DNA of 64,000 nt, taken from assembly GCA_029782355.1 (NCBI GenBank), contig JAKOUY010000036.1, positions 66,193-130,192 on the forward strand, in the 5' to 3' direction. The first letter of the stretch is position 1. Each line of letters begins with the position of its first letter. This DNA comes from Actinomycetes bacterium (GTDB lineage: Bacteria > Actinomycetota > Acidimicrobiia > Acidimicrobiales > Ilumatobacteraceae). This document shows positions 55,587 through 64,000 of this stretch, piece by piece. The position numbers and the translations under genes were made by a program. The notes under the pieces are model-generated. The model made no database searches, was not told the DNA's origin, and saw nothing but the letters and a program-made list of their open reading frames with translations.

Positions 55587-56119
55587 CAGACCTCCGACTC
55601 GGACCGTTCGGCGGGGGCGCTCGGCGCCGGACCTGGGGCGTGGTACAGGCGGACGAAGGCCGGATGGGCCCGGTGCGGGCCGCGGCCACCGACGAAGCCG
55701 GACAGCCCGGCGGCGGCGGCCAGCCAGACGTAGTGCACCGGCCAGACGGAGAACCCGACGGTGAAGACATCGGCGACGATGGTCGGGTTGGCCCACGCCG
55801 GGATGTGGTTGCGTGGATCGCGGTTCAACGACTCGCGCTGGACGAAGTAGATCATCACGAGCACGGCGGTGAGCGTGATGGCAACCGAGTAGAGGGCGTA
55901 GGCGAATCCGTGGCGGCGGGCGACGCGGGTCATGATCGCCGCCACCGCCCACCCGACCAGCAGCGACACCGGCATCATCTGCGACTGCGTCCCGACCAGC
56001 GCCAGGTACCAGAACACCCCGACGACGAGCGCCGCGCCGGCGCCGGCCAGCACCCCGCCGTGCAGGCGTGGTGGGGCGGCGGCGTCGTCGGCGGCCGGCG
56101 ACCGGGCCGGTTCAGCCAT
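55586..56119 (-). CDS. four-helix membrane protein of unknown function
   Basis: A 177-residue membrane protein with hydrophobic helices at about 23-42, 49-66, 73-92 and 124-143. It has an Ala/Pro-rich N-terminus and a C-terminus rich in Pro and acidic residues. No family recognised. It begins inside the end of glyA (8-nt overlap) and ends in a 1-nt overlap with wecA, so it is locked between them and may support envelope synthesis. Confidence 0.8.
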   Translation of the reverse strand: MAEPARSPAADDAAAPPRLHGGVLAGAGAALVVGVFWYLALVGTQSQMMPVSLLVGWAVAAIMTRVARRHGFAYALYSVAITLTAVLVMIYFVQRESLNRDPRNHIPAWANPTIVADVFTVGFSVWPVHYVWLAAAAGLSGFVGGRGPHRAHPAFVRLYHAPGPAPSAPAERSESEV

Positions 56120-57353
56120 AGACCGGGAACCTGGCACACAGCTCGCCGACGTCGCGCCGGGCTGCGGCGATCTCCGCCTCGTCCTCACGATGGCGCAACA
56201 CCCGGGCGATCAGCGCGGCGATCTCGGCCATCTCCGCGGGGCCCATGCCCTGCGTGGTCACCGACGGCGTGCCGATGCGCACCCCGCTGGTGACGAACGG
56301 GCTGCGCGGGTCGTCGGGGATCGTGTTCTTGTTGAGGGTGATGCCGGCGAGATCGAGTACGGCCTGGGCCTGCTTGCCGGTCAGGTCGGCATCGAACGGG
56401 CGGAGGTCGACGACCATCATGTGGTTGTCCGTCCCCCCGCTGACCAGCCGGAAGCCCTGCCCGACCAACGCCTCGGCCAGCGCGCTGGCGTTGGTGACGA
56501 TCTGCCGGGCGTAGCCGGCGAACTCCGGCTGGGCAGCCTCGAAGAAGGCCACCGCCTTGGCGGCGATGACGTGCTCCAGCGGGCCTCCCTGCCACCCGGG
56601 GAACACCGCCTTGTCGATGGCCGTGGCGTGCTCGGCGGTGGACAGGATGCACCCGCCGCGCGGGCCGCGCAGCGTCTTGTGGGTGGTGAAGGTGACCACG
56701 TCGGCGTGGGGGACCGGGTTCGGATGGGCGCCCCCGGCGATCAACCCGGCGATGTGCGCGGCGTCGAAGAGGAACCGCGCCCCGACCTCGTCGGCGATGG
56801 CCCGGAACGGGACCGGGTCGATCCGTCGCGGGTAACTGGTCGTCCCGGCGACGATCAGCTTGGGCCGGTGCTCCAGGGCCAGGTCGCGGACCTGGTCCAT
56901 GTCGATGCGCTCGTCGCCCGGCGTCACCCGGTAGGCGACGAAGTGGTACAGGCGACCGCTGGCGTTGACGGGTGAGCCGTGGGTCAGGTGGCCGCCGTGA
57001 TCGAGGCTGAGGCCCAGCACGGTGTCCCCTGGCTGGATCAGCGCCTGGTACGCGCACATGTTGGCGTTGGCGCCACTGTGCGGCTGGACGTTGGCGTGCT
57101 CGGCGCCGAACAGCGCCTTGACCCGCGCGATGGCCAGCGCCTCGACGTCGTCGATGACCTCGTTGCCGCCGTAGTAGCGCTTCCCGGGATAGCCCTCGGC
57201 GTACTTGTTGGTCAGCACGCTGCCCGTGGCGCGCATGACCGCCGGAGAGGTGAAGTTCTCGCTGGCGATCAGCTGAATGCCGGTGATCTGACGGATCCGC
57301 TCGCGCTCGATCAGCTCGCGGACGGCAGTGTCCTCGACGGTGGGAAAGGTCAT
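56112..57353 (-). CDS. glyA: serine hydroxymethyltransferase
   Basis: A 413-residue PLP enzyme. The N-terminal [21 protein letters not shown] (in parts), [13 protein letters not shown], and the PLP Lys in [15 protein letters not shown] are present. It converts serine and THF to glycine and methylene-THF. The start shares one base with the rpiB stop. Length and motifs are normal. Confidence 0.97.
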   Translation of the reverse strand: MTFPTVEDTAVRELIERERIRQITGIQLIASENFTSPAVMRATGSVLTNKYAEGYPGKRYYGGNEVIDDVEALAIARVKALFGAEHANVQPHSGANANMCAYQALIQPGDTVLGLSLDHGGHLTHGSPVNASGRLYHFVAYRVTPGDERIDMDQVRDLALEHRPKLIVAGTTSYPRRIDPVPFRAIADEVGARFLFDAAHIAGLIAGGAHPNPVPHADVVTFTTHKTLRGPRGGCILSTAEHATAIDKAVFPGWQGGPLEHVIAAKAVAFFEAAQPEFAGYARQIVTNASALAEALVGQGFRLVSGGTDNHMMVVDLRPFDADLTGKQAQAVLDLAGITLNKNTIPDDPRSPFVTSGVRIGTPSVTTQGMGPAEMAEIAALIARVLRHREDEAEIAAARRDVGELCARFPVYG

Positions 57354-57799
57354 CAGAACTCCTCTTCGAGTGCGCTGAGCTGGGCGACCCGCCGGGCGTG
57401 GCGGCCGCCCTCGAACGGGGTGGCCAGGAACACGGCGACGATCTCCTCGGCCAAGCCGACGCCGACCACCCGCCCGCCCATGCTCAGTACGTTGGCATCG
57501 TTGTGCGCCCGGGCCATCCGGGCCGTGTACAGGTCGTTGCACAGTGCGGCACGCACCCCACGCACCTTGTTGGCGGCCAGTTGCTCGCCCTGACCGCTGC
57601 CGCCGATGACGATGCCGAGCTCGGCCTGGCCATCACGCACCGTCCGGCCGACACCGGCGCAGATCGGCGGGTAGTCGACGGGCTCGGTGGACCACGTGCC
57701 CTGGTCGTCGACGTCGTGACCCTGGCTGCGCAGCAGCTCGACCACGTGGGCCTTGAGCTCGTAGCCGGCGTGGTCCGAACCGATGGCGATCCTGGTCAT
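57353..57799 (-). CDS. rpiB: ribose-5-phosphate isomerase B
   Basis: A 148-residue RpiB/LacAB-family isomerase. [13 protein letters not shown] at the N-terminus, the [17 protein letters not shown] site and [12 protein letters not shown] are typical. The catalytic Cys of E. coli RpiB is Ser here (GSGQG), as in mycobacterial RpiB. It interconverts ribose- and ribulose-5-phosphate. Confidence 0.95.
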   Translation of the reverse strand: MTRIAIGSDHAGYELKAHVVELLRSQGHDVDDQGTWSTEPVDYPPICAGVGRTVRDGQAELGIVIGGSGQGEQLAANKVRGVRAALCNDLYTARMARAHNDANVLSMGGRVVGVGLAEEIVAVFLATPFEGGRHARRVAQLSALEEEF

Positions 57800-57851
57800 C
57801 CCGCCGAGTGTAGGGAGGCCGAGCCGTCCCGGACCCCTCGGTCGGCCGCGC

Positions 57852-58196
57852 TCACCACGTGGCGTGGGCGACGACGTAGAACGCCGGCTCCTCGTAGGGA
57901 TGGGCGCCGCGCATCGCCTCGACGACGTCGGTCCGCCGGGCCCGTGGCAGCACCACCTCGACCCGATCCTCGTCGACCAGTTCCAGCGCACCGAGCTGCC
58001 CGATGGCCGGCCTGGCGTCACCCACCGGCCGGAACTGGCCGCGGCCCCGGCTGACGAAGGCGCATTCACGGTACTCGCCGATCGCCCCCGCCCCGGCGGC
58101 GAACACGGCGTCGAGCACCGCCTGGGTGAACCCGACCGGGACGTAGACCACCAGCGTGTCCAGGGCATCGGTGGCGTGGGAGCGGTCCTCGACCAT
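57852..58196 (-). CDS. YqfO/CutA-like small protein (NIF3 insert domain)
   Basis: A 114-residue stand-alone domain like the central insert of NIF3/YqfO proteins. Signature elements are VVYVPVGFTQAVLDAVFAAGAGAIGEY (in parts), FRPVGDARPAIG and the C-terminal HPYEEPAFYVV. The fold is CutA/PII-like, so trimer formation and small-ligand sensing are possible. Function is not established. It is divergent from the nucleoside hydrolase with only 30 bp between starts. Confidence 0.88.
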   Translation of the reverse strand: MVEDRSHATDALDTLVVYVPVGFTQAVLDAVFAAGAGAIGEYRECAFVSRGRGQFRPVGDARPAIGQLGALELVDEDRVEVVLPRARRTDVVEAMRGAHPYEEPAFYVVAHATW

Positions 58197-58226
58197 CGGC
58201 CAACGTTACGTGCCAAGCTGGCAGGC

Positions 58227-59192
58227 GTGCCCGAGCGCCCGGCCATCATCCTCGACTGCGATCCCGGCCACGACGACGCCATCGCCATGGTGGTGGCCGC
58301 CCGGCACACCGAACTGGTGGGCATCACCACGGTGGCCGGCAACGCCCCGCTGGCGCGCACGACGCGCAACGCCCTGATCATCCGCGACCTGCTGGGCATC
58401 GACGCGCCCGTGCACCAAGGGTCGGCCCGCCCGCTCCTGCTGGAGGCGCACGCCGCGCCGGAGGTCCACGGCGCCACCGGGCTGGACGGGGCCGACCTGC
58501 CCGAGCCGAGCGGTCCCCCAGCCAGCACCGACGCCGTGGCCTTCCTGGTCGACACCTGCCGGGCGCGCGAGGGGCTGTGGTTGGTGCCCACCGGTCCGCT
58601 GACCAACATCGCCCTGGCGCTCCGTCAGGCTCCGGATCTCCGCCGGCGCATCGCCGGGATCTCGCTGATGGGCGGCGGGACGTTCGGCAACTGGTCGCCC
58701 GTCGCCGAGTTCAACGTCTGGGCCGACCCGCACGCCGCGGCGATCGTCTTCGACGCCGGCGCTCCGCTGATGATGTGCGGGCTCGACCTGACCCACCGCT
58801 TCCAGGCCACCGCCGAGCGGATCGATCGGATCCGCAGCGCGCCCGGCCGGCTGGCCGCGGTCCTGGCCGATCTGCTCGACTTCTTCAGCGCGGCCTACAT
58901 CGGTCGCCACCATCACATGGAGGGAGCTGCCGTGCACGATCCATGCGCCGTGCTGGCCGTGACCCACCCGGCCTTGTTCGAGTCCGAGGAACGCCATGTG
59001 GCCGTCGAGACCACGGGCCAGTTGACCCGCGGGATGACCGTGATCGACCGCCGCGACCTGCGCTCGGTCCCCCCACCGAACTGCCGGGTGATGACCTCGA
59101 TCGACGCCGATGCCGGCTTCGACGTGATCGTCGAGGCCATCCGCACCCGGTCGGCGGCCGGGGCACCGGCCGACGCCGAGGTGGTCCGGTGA
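58227..59192 (+). CDS. inosine-uridine-type nucleoside hydrolase
   Basis: A 321-residue calcium-dependent nucleoside hydrolase, GTG 58227. The N-terminal DCDPGHDDAIAM is the metal-binding Asp cluster. PTGPLTNIALAL and MGGGTFGNWSPVAEFNVWADP are the ribose-binding regions, and HDPCAVL carries the last Asp. It splits nucleosides into ribose and base for salvage. The stop overlaps the next ATG by 1 nt (TGATG). Confidence 0.95.
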   Translation: MPERPAIILDCDPGHDDAIAMVVAARHTELVGITTVAGNAPLARTTRNALIIRDLLGIDAPVHQGSARPLLLEAHAAPEVHGATGLDGADLPEPSGPPASTDAVAFLVDTCRAREGLWLVPTGPLTNIALALRQAPDLRRRIAGISLMGGGTFGNWSPVAEFNVWADPHAAAIVFDAGAPLMMCGLDLTHRFQATAERIDRIRSAPGRLAAVLADLLDFFSAAYIGRHHHMEGAAVHDPCAVLAVTHPALFESEERHVAVETTGQLTRGMTVIDRRDLRSVPPPNCRVMTSIDADAGFDVIVEAIRTRSAAGAPADAEVVR

Positions 59193-61294
59193 TGAGCGGC
59201 GCCTCGTCGTTCCCCCGCCAGTACGCCCGAACGCAACGACTGACGCTGGGCGAACCGCGCTCGATCTCCGTCTCGCCCGACGGCCGCCGTGTCGTGTTCG
59301 CCAGGTCGCGCGCCGGGGACGATCCGGTCAACTGCCTGTGGACCTACGACGTGACCAGCGGTGAGGAACGCCTGGTCGCCGACCCGCTGGTGTTGGGCGA
59401 CGTGCTGGAGGAACCGGGCGATCTGCCACCCGAGGAGCGTGCCCGGCGCGAGCGGTTGCGTGAGGCCGCCGGCGGGATCACCGCCTACGCCACCGACGAG
59501 GACGTCACCGTGGCCGCCTTCGCCCTCGGCGGGCGCCTGCACGTCGCCGATCTGATCGCCGGTACCGCCCGGGCCACCGACCTCGCCGACCAGGTCGTCG
59601 ATCCGCGCCCGGCACCGGACGCCTCTCGGCTGGCATACCTCAGCGGGCGAGCCCTGCGCATCGCCGAGCTGGACGGATCCAGCTGGGAGCTGGCCGGGGA
59701 GGACGACCCGGACATCAGCTGGGGTGCCGCCGAGTTCATCGCCGCCGAGGAGCTCAATCGTTACCGCGGGTACTGGTGGAGCCCGGACAGCCGGTTCATC
59801 GCCGCCTGCCGGGTGGACAACTCCCCCGTCCATCGCTGGTACATCGCCGACCCGGCGCGCCCCGACGAGCCCTCCCGGGAGATCCGCTACCCCGCCGCCG
59901 GCACCCCCAACGCGGTGGTCAGCCTGCACGTCCTCGACCTCGACGGTGGCAGCGTCGAGGTCGTCTGGGACGACCAGCAGTACCCGTACCTCGCCGACGT
60001 GCTGTGGGGCGACGGGGGGCGGCTGTTGCTCACCGTGCTGTCGCGGGATCAGCGCCACCTCTCCGTGCTGGAGGCCGATCCGACTACCGGGACCACCGAC
60101 CCGCTGTTCGAGGACGACGACGACGCCTGGGTCGAGCTGGTGCCCGGCTCGCCGGCACTGCTGCCCGACGGCCGGTTGGTGGTCACGGCCGACCGCGACG
60201 GCGCCCGGCGGGTGATGCTCGACCGCTCGCCGGCGACGCCGCACGACCTGCAGGTGCGGGCCATCGTCGGCTGCGACGAGGGCGGGGTGACGTTCGTCGC
60301 CAACCACCTCGACGACGCCACCGTCACCCACGTCTGGCGGCTGCACGACGACCAGCTGACGTGCCTGACCGAGGAGCTCGGCGACGGGGTCCACGGCGCC
60401 GTCGTGGGCGGCGCGCTGACGGTGATCCGCCGGGCCACCCTCGACCGCCCCGGCACGGCCACGCTGGTCGGCGGCCATCGGCTGACCGGCGTCGCGGAAA
60501 CGCCGCTGGTCACGCCGAACGTCACGATCCACCACCTCACCGACCGCCGGCTGGCCACGGCGATCCTGCTCCCCCACGGCCACGACGGAACGCCACTTCC
60601 CGTCCTGCTCGACCCCTACGGGGGACCCCACGCCCAACGGGTGACCCACAGCCACAACGCCTTCGTGTCGTCGCAGTGGTTCGCCGACCAGGGCTTCGCC
60701 GTGGTCGTTACCGACGGTCGAGGGACGCCGGGGCGCGGCACGGCGTTCGAGCGCGCCGTCCACCTCGACCTGGCCACGCCGGTGCTCGACGACCAGGTCG
60801 ACGCCCTCCACGCCGCAGCGCAGCTGGCCCCGCTCGACCTCGGCCGGGTCGCCATCCGCGGCTGGAGCTTCGGTGGCTACCTGGCCGCGCTGGCGGTCCT
60901 GGCGCGGCCCGACGTGTTCCACGCAGCCATCGCCGGCGCGCCGGTCACCGAGTGGCGGCTGTACGACACCGGGTACACGGAGCGCTACCTGGGCGACCCC
61001 ACCGAGGACGCCGCTCCCTACGCGGCGACCTCGCTGCTGGCCATCGCCCACCGGCTGACCCGCCCGCTGCTCCTGGTCCACGGCCTGGCCGACGACAACG
61101 TCGTCGCCGCGCACACGCTGCAGCTCAGCCAGGCGTTGCTGGCGGCCGGCAAGCCGCACGAGGTCCTCCCGCTGGTGGGCGTGACCCACATGACCCCCCA
61201 GGAGGTCGTCGCCGAGAACCTCCTGCTGCACCAGCTCGACTTCCTCCGCCGGGCGCTGCCCCGGCCACGGTTGAGTAGGGTCGGCGCCGGATGA
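59192..61294 (+). CDS. dipeptidyl-peptidase IV-like S9 peptidase
   Basis: A 700-residue S9B enzyme. An eight-bladed-propeller-like N-terminal domain holds the paired Glu motif (AAEELNRYRGYWWSPD) that binds the substrate amino terminus in DPP IV. The C-terminal hydrolase domain has Ser in GWSFGGYLA, Asp in HGLADDNV and His in GVTHMTP. No signal peptide, so probably a cytoplasmic aminodipeptidase. It is coupled to the nucleoside hydrolase (1-nt overlap) and the TerB-like gene (4-nt overlap). Confidence 0.94.
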   Translation: MSGASSFPRQYARTQRLTLGEPRSISVSPDGRRVVFARSRAGDDPVNCLWTYDVTSGEERLVADPLVLGDVLEEPGDLPPEERARRERLREAAGGITAYATDEDVTVAAFALGGRLHVADLIAGTARATDLADQVVDPRPAPDASRLAYLSGRALRIAELDGSSWELAGEDDPDISWGAAEFIAAEELNRYRGYWWSPDSRFIAACRVDNSPVHRWYIADPARPDEPSREIRYPAAGTPNAVVSLHVLDLDGGSVEVVWDDQQYPYLADVLWGDGGRLLLTVLSRDQRHLSVLEADPTTGTTDPLFEDDDDAWVELVPGSPALLPDGRLVVTADRDGARRVMLDRSPATPHDLQVRAIVGCDEGGVTFVANHLDDATVTHVWRLHDDQLTCLTEELGDGVHGAVVGGALTVIRRATLDRPGTATLVGGHRLTGVAETPLVTPNVTIHHLTDRRLATAILLPHGHDGTPLPVLLDPYGGPHAQRVTHSHNAFVSSQWFADQGFAVVVTDGRGTPGRGTAFERAVHLDLATPVLDDQVDALHAAAQLAPLDLGRVAIRGWSFGGYLAALAVLARPDVFHAAIAGAPVTEWRLYDTGYTERYLGDPTEDAAPYAATSLLAIAHRLTRPLLLVHGLADDNVVAAHTLQLSQALLAAGKPHEVLPLVGVTHMTPQEVVAENLLLHQLDFLRRALPRPRLSRVGAG

Positions 61295-61692
61295 ACGAGG
61301 ATCTGCGCCGGCTCTACGACCACGTCGCCGTGCATGCCACGGCCCAGCGCGAGCACGAGGCGGTGATCGAGCTGCTCCTGCTCGTCATGCTGGCCGATCA
61401 CCGGATCAGCTCGGAGGAGATGGACACCATCCGGGCGATCTCCGAGGACTCCGGCTTCGAGACCGACACGTTCTCCTTCGACCAGTACCTCGGGCCGGCG
61501 GCGGCGACGGTCCGGGCCGCGGTCGCCGAGCATCACGTCGACCAGCTGCTCGACAGCATCGACCAGCGGGTGTCCAGCCGGGTGCTGCGCACGTCGCTGT
61601 TCGCCGCGGCCCGCGACGTGGCCACCGCCGACGCCCACGTCGACGCCGACGAAGAGGACCTGCTCGGTCAGATCGCCGCCCGCTTCGACTGA
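61291..61692 (+). CDS. TerB-like small acidic protein
   Basis: A 133-residue all-helical acidic protein similar to TerB/DjlA N-terminal domains: LLLLVMLADHRISSEEMDTI (in parts), and ATADAHVDADEEDLL near the end. Such domains may bind metal or act as scaffolds in stress systems. The role here is unknown. It overlaps the peptidase gene by 4 nt. Confidence 0.8.
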   Translation: MNEDLRRLYDHVAVHATAQREHEAVIELLLLVMLADHRISSEEMDTIRAISEDSGFETDTFSFDQYLGPAAATVRAAVAEHHVDQLLDSIDQRVSSRVLRTSLFAAARDVATADAHVDADEEDLLGQIAARFD

Positions 61693-61697
61693 CCCGA

Positions 61698-61733
61698 CCG
61701 CCGCCCCCTGCCCACGATCAGGTGGGGCGGCGG
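61698..61733. terminator. convergent hairpin
   Basis: Arms ccgccgcccc (61698-61707) and ggggcggcgg (61724-61733), 16-nt loop. It spans the 25-bp gap between the TerB-like stop and the prmC stop and may terminate both. Confidence 0.55.
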
Positions 61734-62584
61734 GCGACGGCGATGCGGTCCAGGCCGGCGGCGTCGGCGCGGATCTCCACCTCGCCCAGCCCGGCGTCCC
61801 CGGCCAGTGCTCGGACCGCGGCCGCCTGGGACGAGCCGATCTCGCAGACCAACCACCCGCCCGGGCGCAGCCAGTGCGGCGCGCCGGCCACCACGACCCG
61901 CAGGGCGTCGAGCCCGTCGGGCCCACCGAACAGCGCCAGGGCCGGCTCGTGGTCACGGACGATCGCCTCCAGGTCGGCCGCCTCGTCGGCCACGTAGGGC
62001 GGGTTGCTGACGAGCAGATCGAAGCCACCGGCCAGGTCGGCGGGGAGGGCGTCGTACCACGAGCCGGCGGCGAAGCGGACGTTGACCGCGGCCCGGCCGA
62101 GGCCGGCGGCATTGGCCCGGGCGACGTCGAGCGCATCGGTCGAGGCGTCGGTCAGCCACACCTCGGTCCGGTCGACGGGCAGCTCGGCTGCAAGCGACAG
62201 CCCGATCGCCCCGCTGCCGCACCCCAGGTCGGCCGCGCGCAGCACGCCGGCCCGATCGGCCATCAGCCGCACGGCGGTCTCGACGACCTCCTCGGTCTCC
62301 GGTCGCGGGATCAGCACCCGCCGGTCGACCATCAGGTCGAGGCGCCGGAACCCCCAGCGCCCGAGGACGTATTGCAGCGGCTCGCCGGCACGCAGCCGGA
62401 CCACCATCGAATCGAGGTGAGCCACCATCCGGGCGGTCGCCGGACGGTCGAGCTCGGCCAGGAACTCGGCGCCGTCGCAGCCGCTCGCCGTCTCGCACAA
62501 CCACCGGGCAGGGGGCCGGCCGACCTCGTCGGCGAGCTGCTGCCACAGCACCCGCCAGGTCACGCCAGCGCGGTCCTCGACCAT
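61718..62584 (-). CDS. prmC: peptide chain release factor N5-glutamine methyltransferase
   Basis: A 288-residue SAM methyltransferase. PRPETEEVVE, DLGCGSGAIGLSLA (SAM site) and NPPYV (substrate Gln site) are intact. It methylates the GGQ glutamine of RF1 and RF2. It lies 13 bp after prfA, the usual pairing. Confidence 0.96.
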   Translation of the reverse strand: MVEDRAGVTWRVLWQQLADEVGRPPARWLCETASGCDGAEFLAELDRPATARMVAHLDSMVVRLRAGEPLQYVLGRWGFRRLDLMVDRRVLIPRPETEEVVETAVRLMADRAGVLRAADLGCGSGAIGLSLAAELPVDRTEVWLTDASTDALDVARANAAGLGRAAVNVRFAAGSWYDALPADLAGGFDLLVSNPPYVADEAADLEAIVRDHEPALALFGGPDGLDALRVVVAGAPHWLRPGGWLVCEIGSSQAAAVRALAGDAGLGEVEIRADAAGLDRIAVARRPT

Positions 62585-62597
62585 CCGTGGCCGTCGA

Positions 62598-63683
62598 TCA
62601 GTCGTCGGTCTCGCCGGCCAACTGGCGGGCGCGCAGGTCGGCCGCCAGGGCCTCGACGACGGGGTCGAGGTCGCCGGCTAGCACATCGGCCAGCCGGTAG
62701 ATGGTGAACCCGATTCGGTGGTCGGTGACCCGGTTCTCCTTGACGTTGTAGGTCCGGATCTTCTCGCCGCGCCCGCCCCCACCCACCTGGGCCCGGCGCT
62801 CGGCGGACAGCGCGGCGTCCTGCTCGTCCTGAGCCAGCTTCAGCAGCCGGGCGCGCAGCACCTGCATGGCCCGCGCCCGGTTCTGGATCTGGCTGCGCTC
62901 GTCCTGCATGGTGACCATGACACCCGTGGGCTTGTGGGTGATCCGCACCGCCGAGTCGGTGGTGTTGACGCTCTGCCCGCCGGCGCCGCTGGAACGGTAG
63001 ACGTCGACCTGCAGGTCGCGCTCGTCGATGTCGACCTCGACCTCCTCGGCCTCCGCCAGCACGAGGACGGTGGCCGACGAGGTGTGAATCCGGCCCTGGC
63101 TCTCGGTGACCGGGACGCGTTGGACGCGGTGGGGTCCGCCCTCGAACTTCAGCCCGCTCCAGGCCGTGTCGCCGCGAACCATCACCGTGGCCTGGTTGAC
63201 CCCGCCCAGGTCGCTGGGGTCGTGGGACAGGACCTCGAAGCTCCAGCCGTGGCGGGCGGCGTAGGCCCGGTACATGTCCAGCAGGTCGCCGGCGAACAGG
63301 TTGGCCTCCTCCCCGCCCTCGGCGCCGCGGATCTCCATGATCACCGCCCGCCCGTCGTTGGCGTCCGTCGGCAGCATCAGCAGGCGCAGCTCGTCCTCGA
63401 TCGCGGCGATCTCGACCTCGGTGCGATGCAGCTCCTCGCGCAGCTGGCTCCGCTCGTCGACGGTGGCCAGGTCGAGCAGTTCGTGGGCGGTGTCGGCGTC
63501 AGCTTGGCGGGCACGCAGCCGATTGATGCAGTCGACCACCGGGGTGAGGTCCTTGTACCGCCGGGAGACGCGGCGCAACGCGGCTTGGTCGGCCAGGACA
63601 TCGGGGTCGCTGAGGCTCGACTCGAGCGAGACGAACTCGTCCTGGAGGGCACGCAGTCGGTCGGGGGCGACCGGTTCCGACAT
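62598..63683 (-). CDS. prfA: peptide chain release factor 1
   Basis: A 361-residue class I release factor. The catalytic RSSGAGGQSVN (GGQ near residue 233) and downstream RITHKPTGVMV are present, together with the N-terminal helical domain. It reads UAA and UAG. ATG 63683 is the first start consistent with the family; nothing upstream in frame resembles RF1. Confidence 0.96.
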   Translation of the reverse strand: MSEPVAPDRLRALQDEFVSLESSLSDPDVLADQAALRRVSRRYKDLTPVVDCINRLRARQADADTAHELLDLATVDERSQLREELHRTEVEIAAIEDELRLLMLPTDANDGRAVIMEIRGAEGGEEANLFAGDLLDMYRAYAARHGWSFEVLSHDPSDLGGVNQATVMVRGDTAWSGLKFEGGPHRVQRVPVTESQGRIHTSSATVLVLAEAEEVEVDIDERDLQVDVYRSSGAGGQSVNTTDSAVRITHKPTGVMVTMQDERSQIQNRARAMQVLRARLLKLAQDEQDAALSAERRAQVGGGGRGEKIRTYNVKENRVTDHRIGFTIYRLADVLAGDLDPVVEALAADLRARQLAGETDD

Positions 63684-63740
63684 CACACCGAGGCTATCGA
63701 CACCGGGCCGATCCCTGCCGGCTCGCGGTCCCGGTGCGAT

Positions 63741-63836
63741 GTGGTCCTGCACGCCAACAGCAACGAGTGGTCGACGATCGACCAGCTCCAGCAGGTCGTG
63801 GACGAGATCCACCGTGCCGCCGTGGCCAGCTCATGA
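63741..63836 (+). pseudogene. possible C-terminal gene remnant or 31-residue ORF
   Basis: A plus-strand frame reads VVLHANSNEWSTIDQLQQ then VVDEIHRAAVASS before a stop. It has ordinary protein-like composition, unlike the Arg/Pro-rich shadow frames around it, but no ribosome-binding site and almost no room before prfA. It may be the tail of a gene disrupted near the adjacent insertion element. Low confidence. Confidence 0.3.
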
Positions 63837-63895
63837 CCGTGACACGGCACCGAGCCGCGATCGGCGGTGGCTAAGGACTTGAGCGGGTAGGTGTT

Positions 63896-64000
63896 CAGTC
63901 GGGGCTCCATCGGTTGCGGTAGTCGATGAGGCGTCCGACGATGAGCACGACGGTGGCCAGTTGTAGGGCGGCGTGTCGGTGGCTGGTCTTGCGGTCGGTG
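63896..64000 (-). mobile_element. 3' end of an insertion-sequence transposase (runs off window)
   Basis: Minus strand, open from the window edge to a TGA at 63896-63898. The C-terminus reads TDRKTSHRHAALQLATVVLI then VGRLIDYRNRW, typical of IS5-type DDE transposase ends. The element boundary probably lies between about 63865 and 63895; no terminal repeat can be checked because the other end is outside the window. Confidence 0.75.

Noticed and set aside
56112-57353. Glycine riboswitch before glyA
   Set aside because: The glyA start overlaps the rpiB stop, so there is no leader for a riboswitch.

Overview
This window is high-GC (roughly 70% by eye), densely packed, chromosomal actinobacterial DNA. 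Many genes start with GTG and many neighbours overlap by 4 nt (ATGA/GTGA/TTGA) or 1 nt (TGATG). CarD, a PknG/GlnH/GlnX cluster, a MurA with Asp in place of the catalytic Cys, an rnj-dapA pair, SigF-type stress genes and the order prfA-prmC-...-rpiB-glyA-wecA-atp all fit Actinomycetota. The mix, including two separate ATP synthase b subunits and short His-rich orphan peptides, suggests the class Acidimicrobiia. That class assignment is an inference. No rRNA, CRISPR array or prophage was seen.

Layout. 1-8.0 kb: a six-gene minus-strand cassette (GlnX membrane sensor, GlnH binding lipoprotein, coiled-coil protein, PknG kinase, zinc-ribbon PP2C phosphatase, VWA protein), probably an amino-acid sensing phosphorylation circuit. 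8.0-13.5 kb: metabolic enzymes (two dehydrogenases, an EEP phosphohydrolase, a glutamine synthetase-like ligase, a DUF885 metallopeptidase). 13.5-16.5 kb: a membrane GGDEF-EAL protein preceded by three tandem, nearly identical genes for a 33-residue hydrophobic peptide. 16.8-20.6 kb: carD, tRNA-Arg(UCU), cinA, pgsA, rimO. 20.6-26.0 kb: a stress partner-switching island (RsbU-like phosphatase, STAS antagonist, response regulator, two ATPase-fold proteins, SigF-type sigma factor). Within it, four promoters of the form GTTT-N16-GGGTA(C/G) each sit just upstream of a start codon. 26.0-33.7 kb: ftsK, a lipoprotein, rnj, dapA, an enoyl-CoA hydratase, meaB, nfu. 33.8-44.8 kb: a cupredoxin lipoprotein, murA, an MFS transporter, a hydrolase/J-domain/repeat-protein group, an S9 peptidase, a 0.55-kb segment of micro-ORFs with palindromes and G-tracts, an SDR, and a PepSY/PCuAC copper pair. 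44.8-52.9 kb: a complete F1Fo ATP synthase operon. 53.0-63.7 kb: a TetR regulator, a secreted phospholipase A2, wecA, glyA, rpiB, a nucleoside hydrolase, a DPP-IV-like peptidase, a TerB-like protein, prmC and prfA. 63.9-64 kb: the 3' end of an insertion-sequence transposase.

The main candidates for undescribed biology are the three-copy micropeptide array, the compact SigF regulon with near-leaderless promoters (one driving a 22-residue membrane micropeptide), and the extended PknG cassette in which kinase and phosphatase share a similar N-terminal zinc ribbon.
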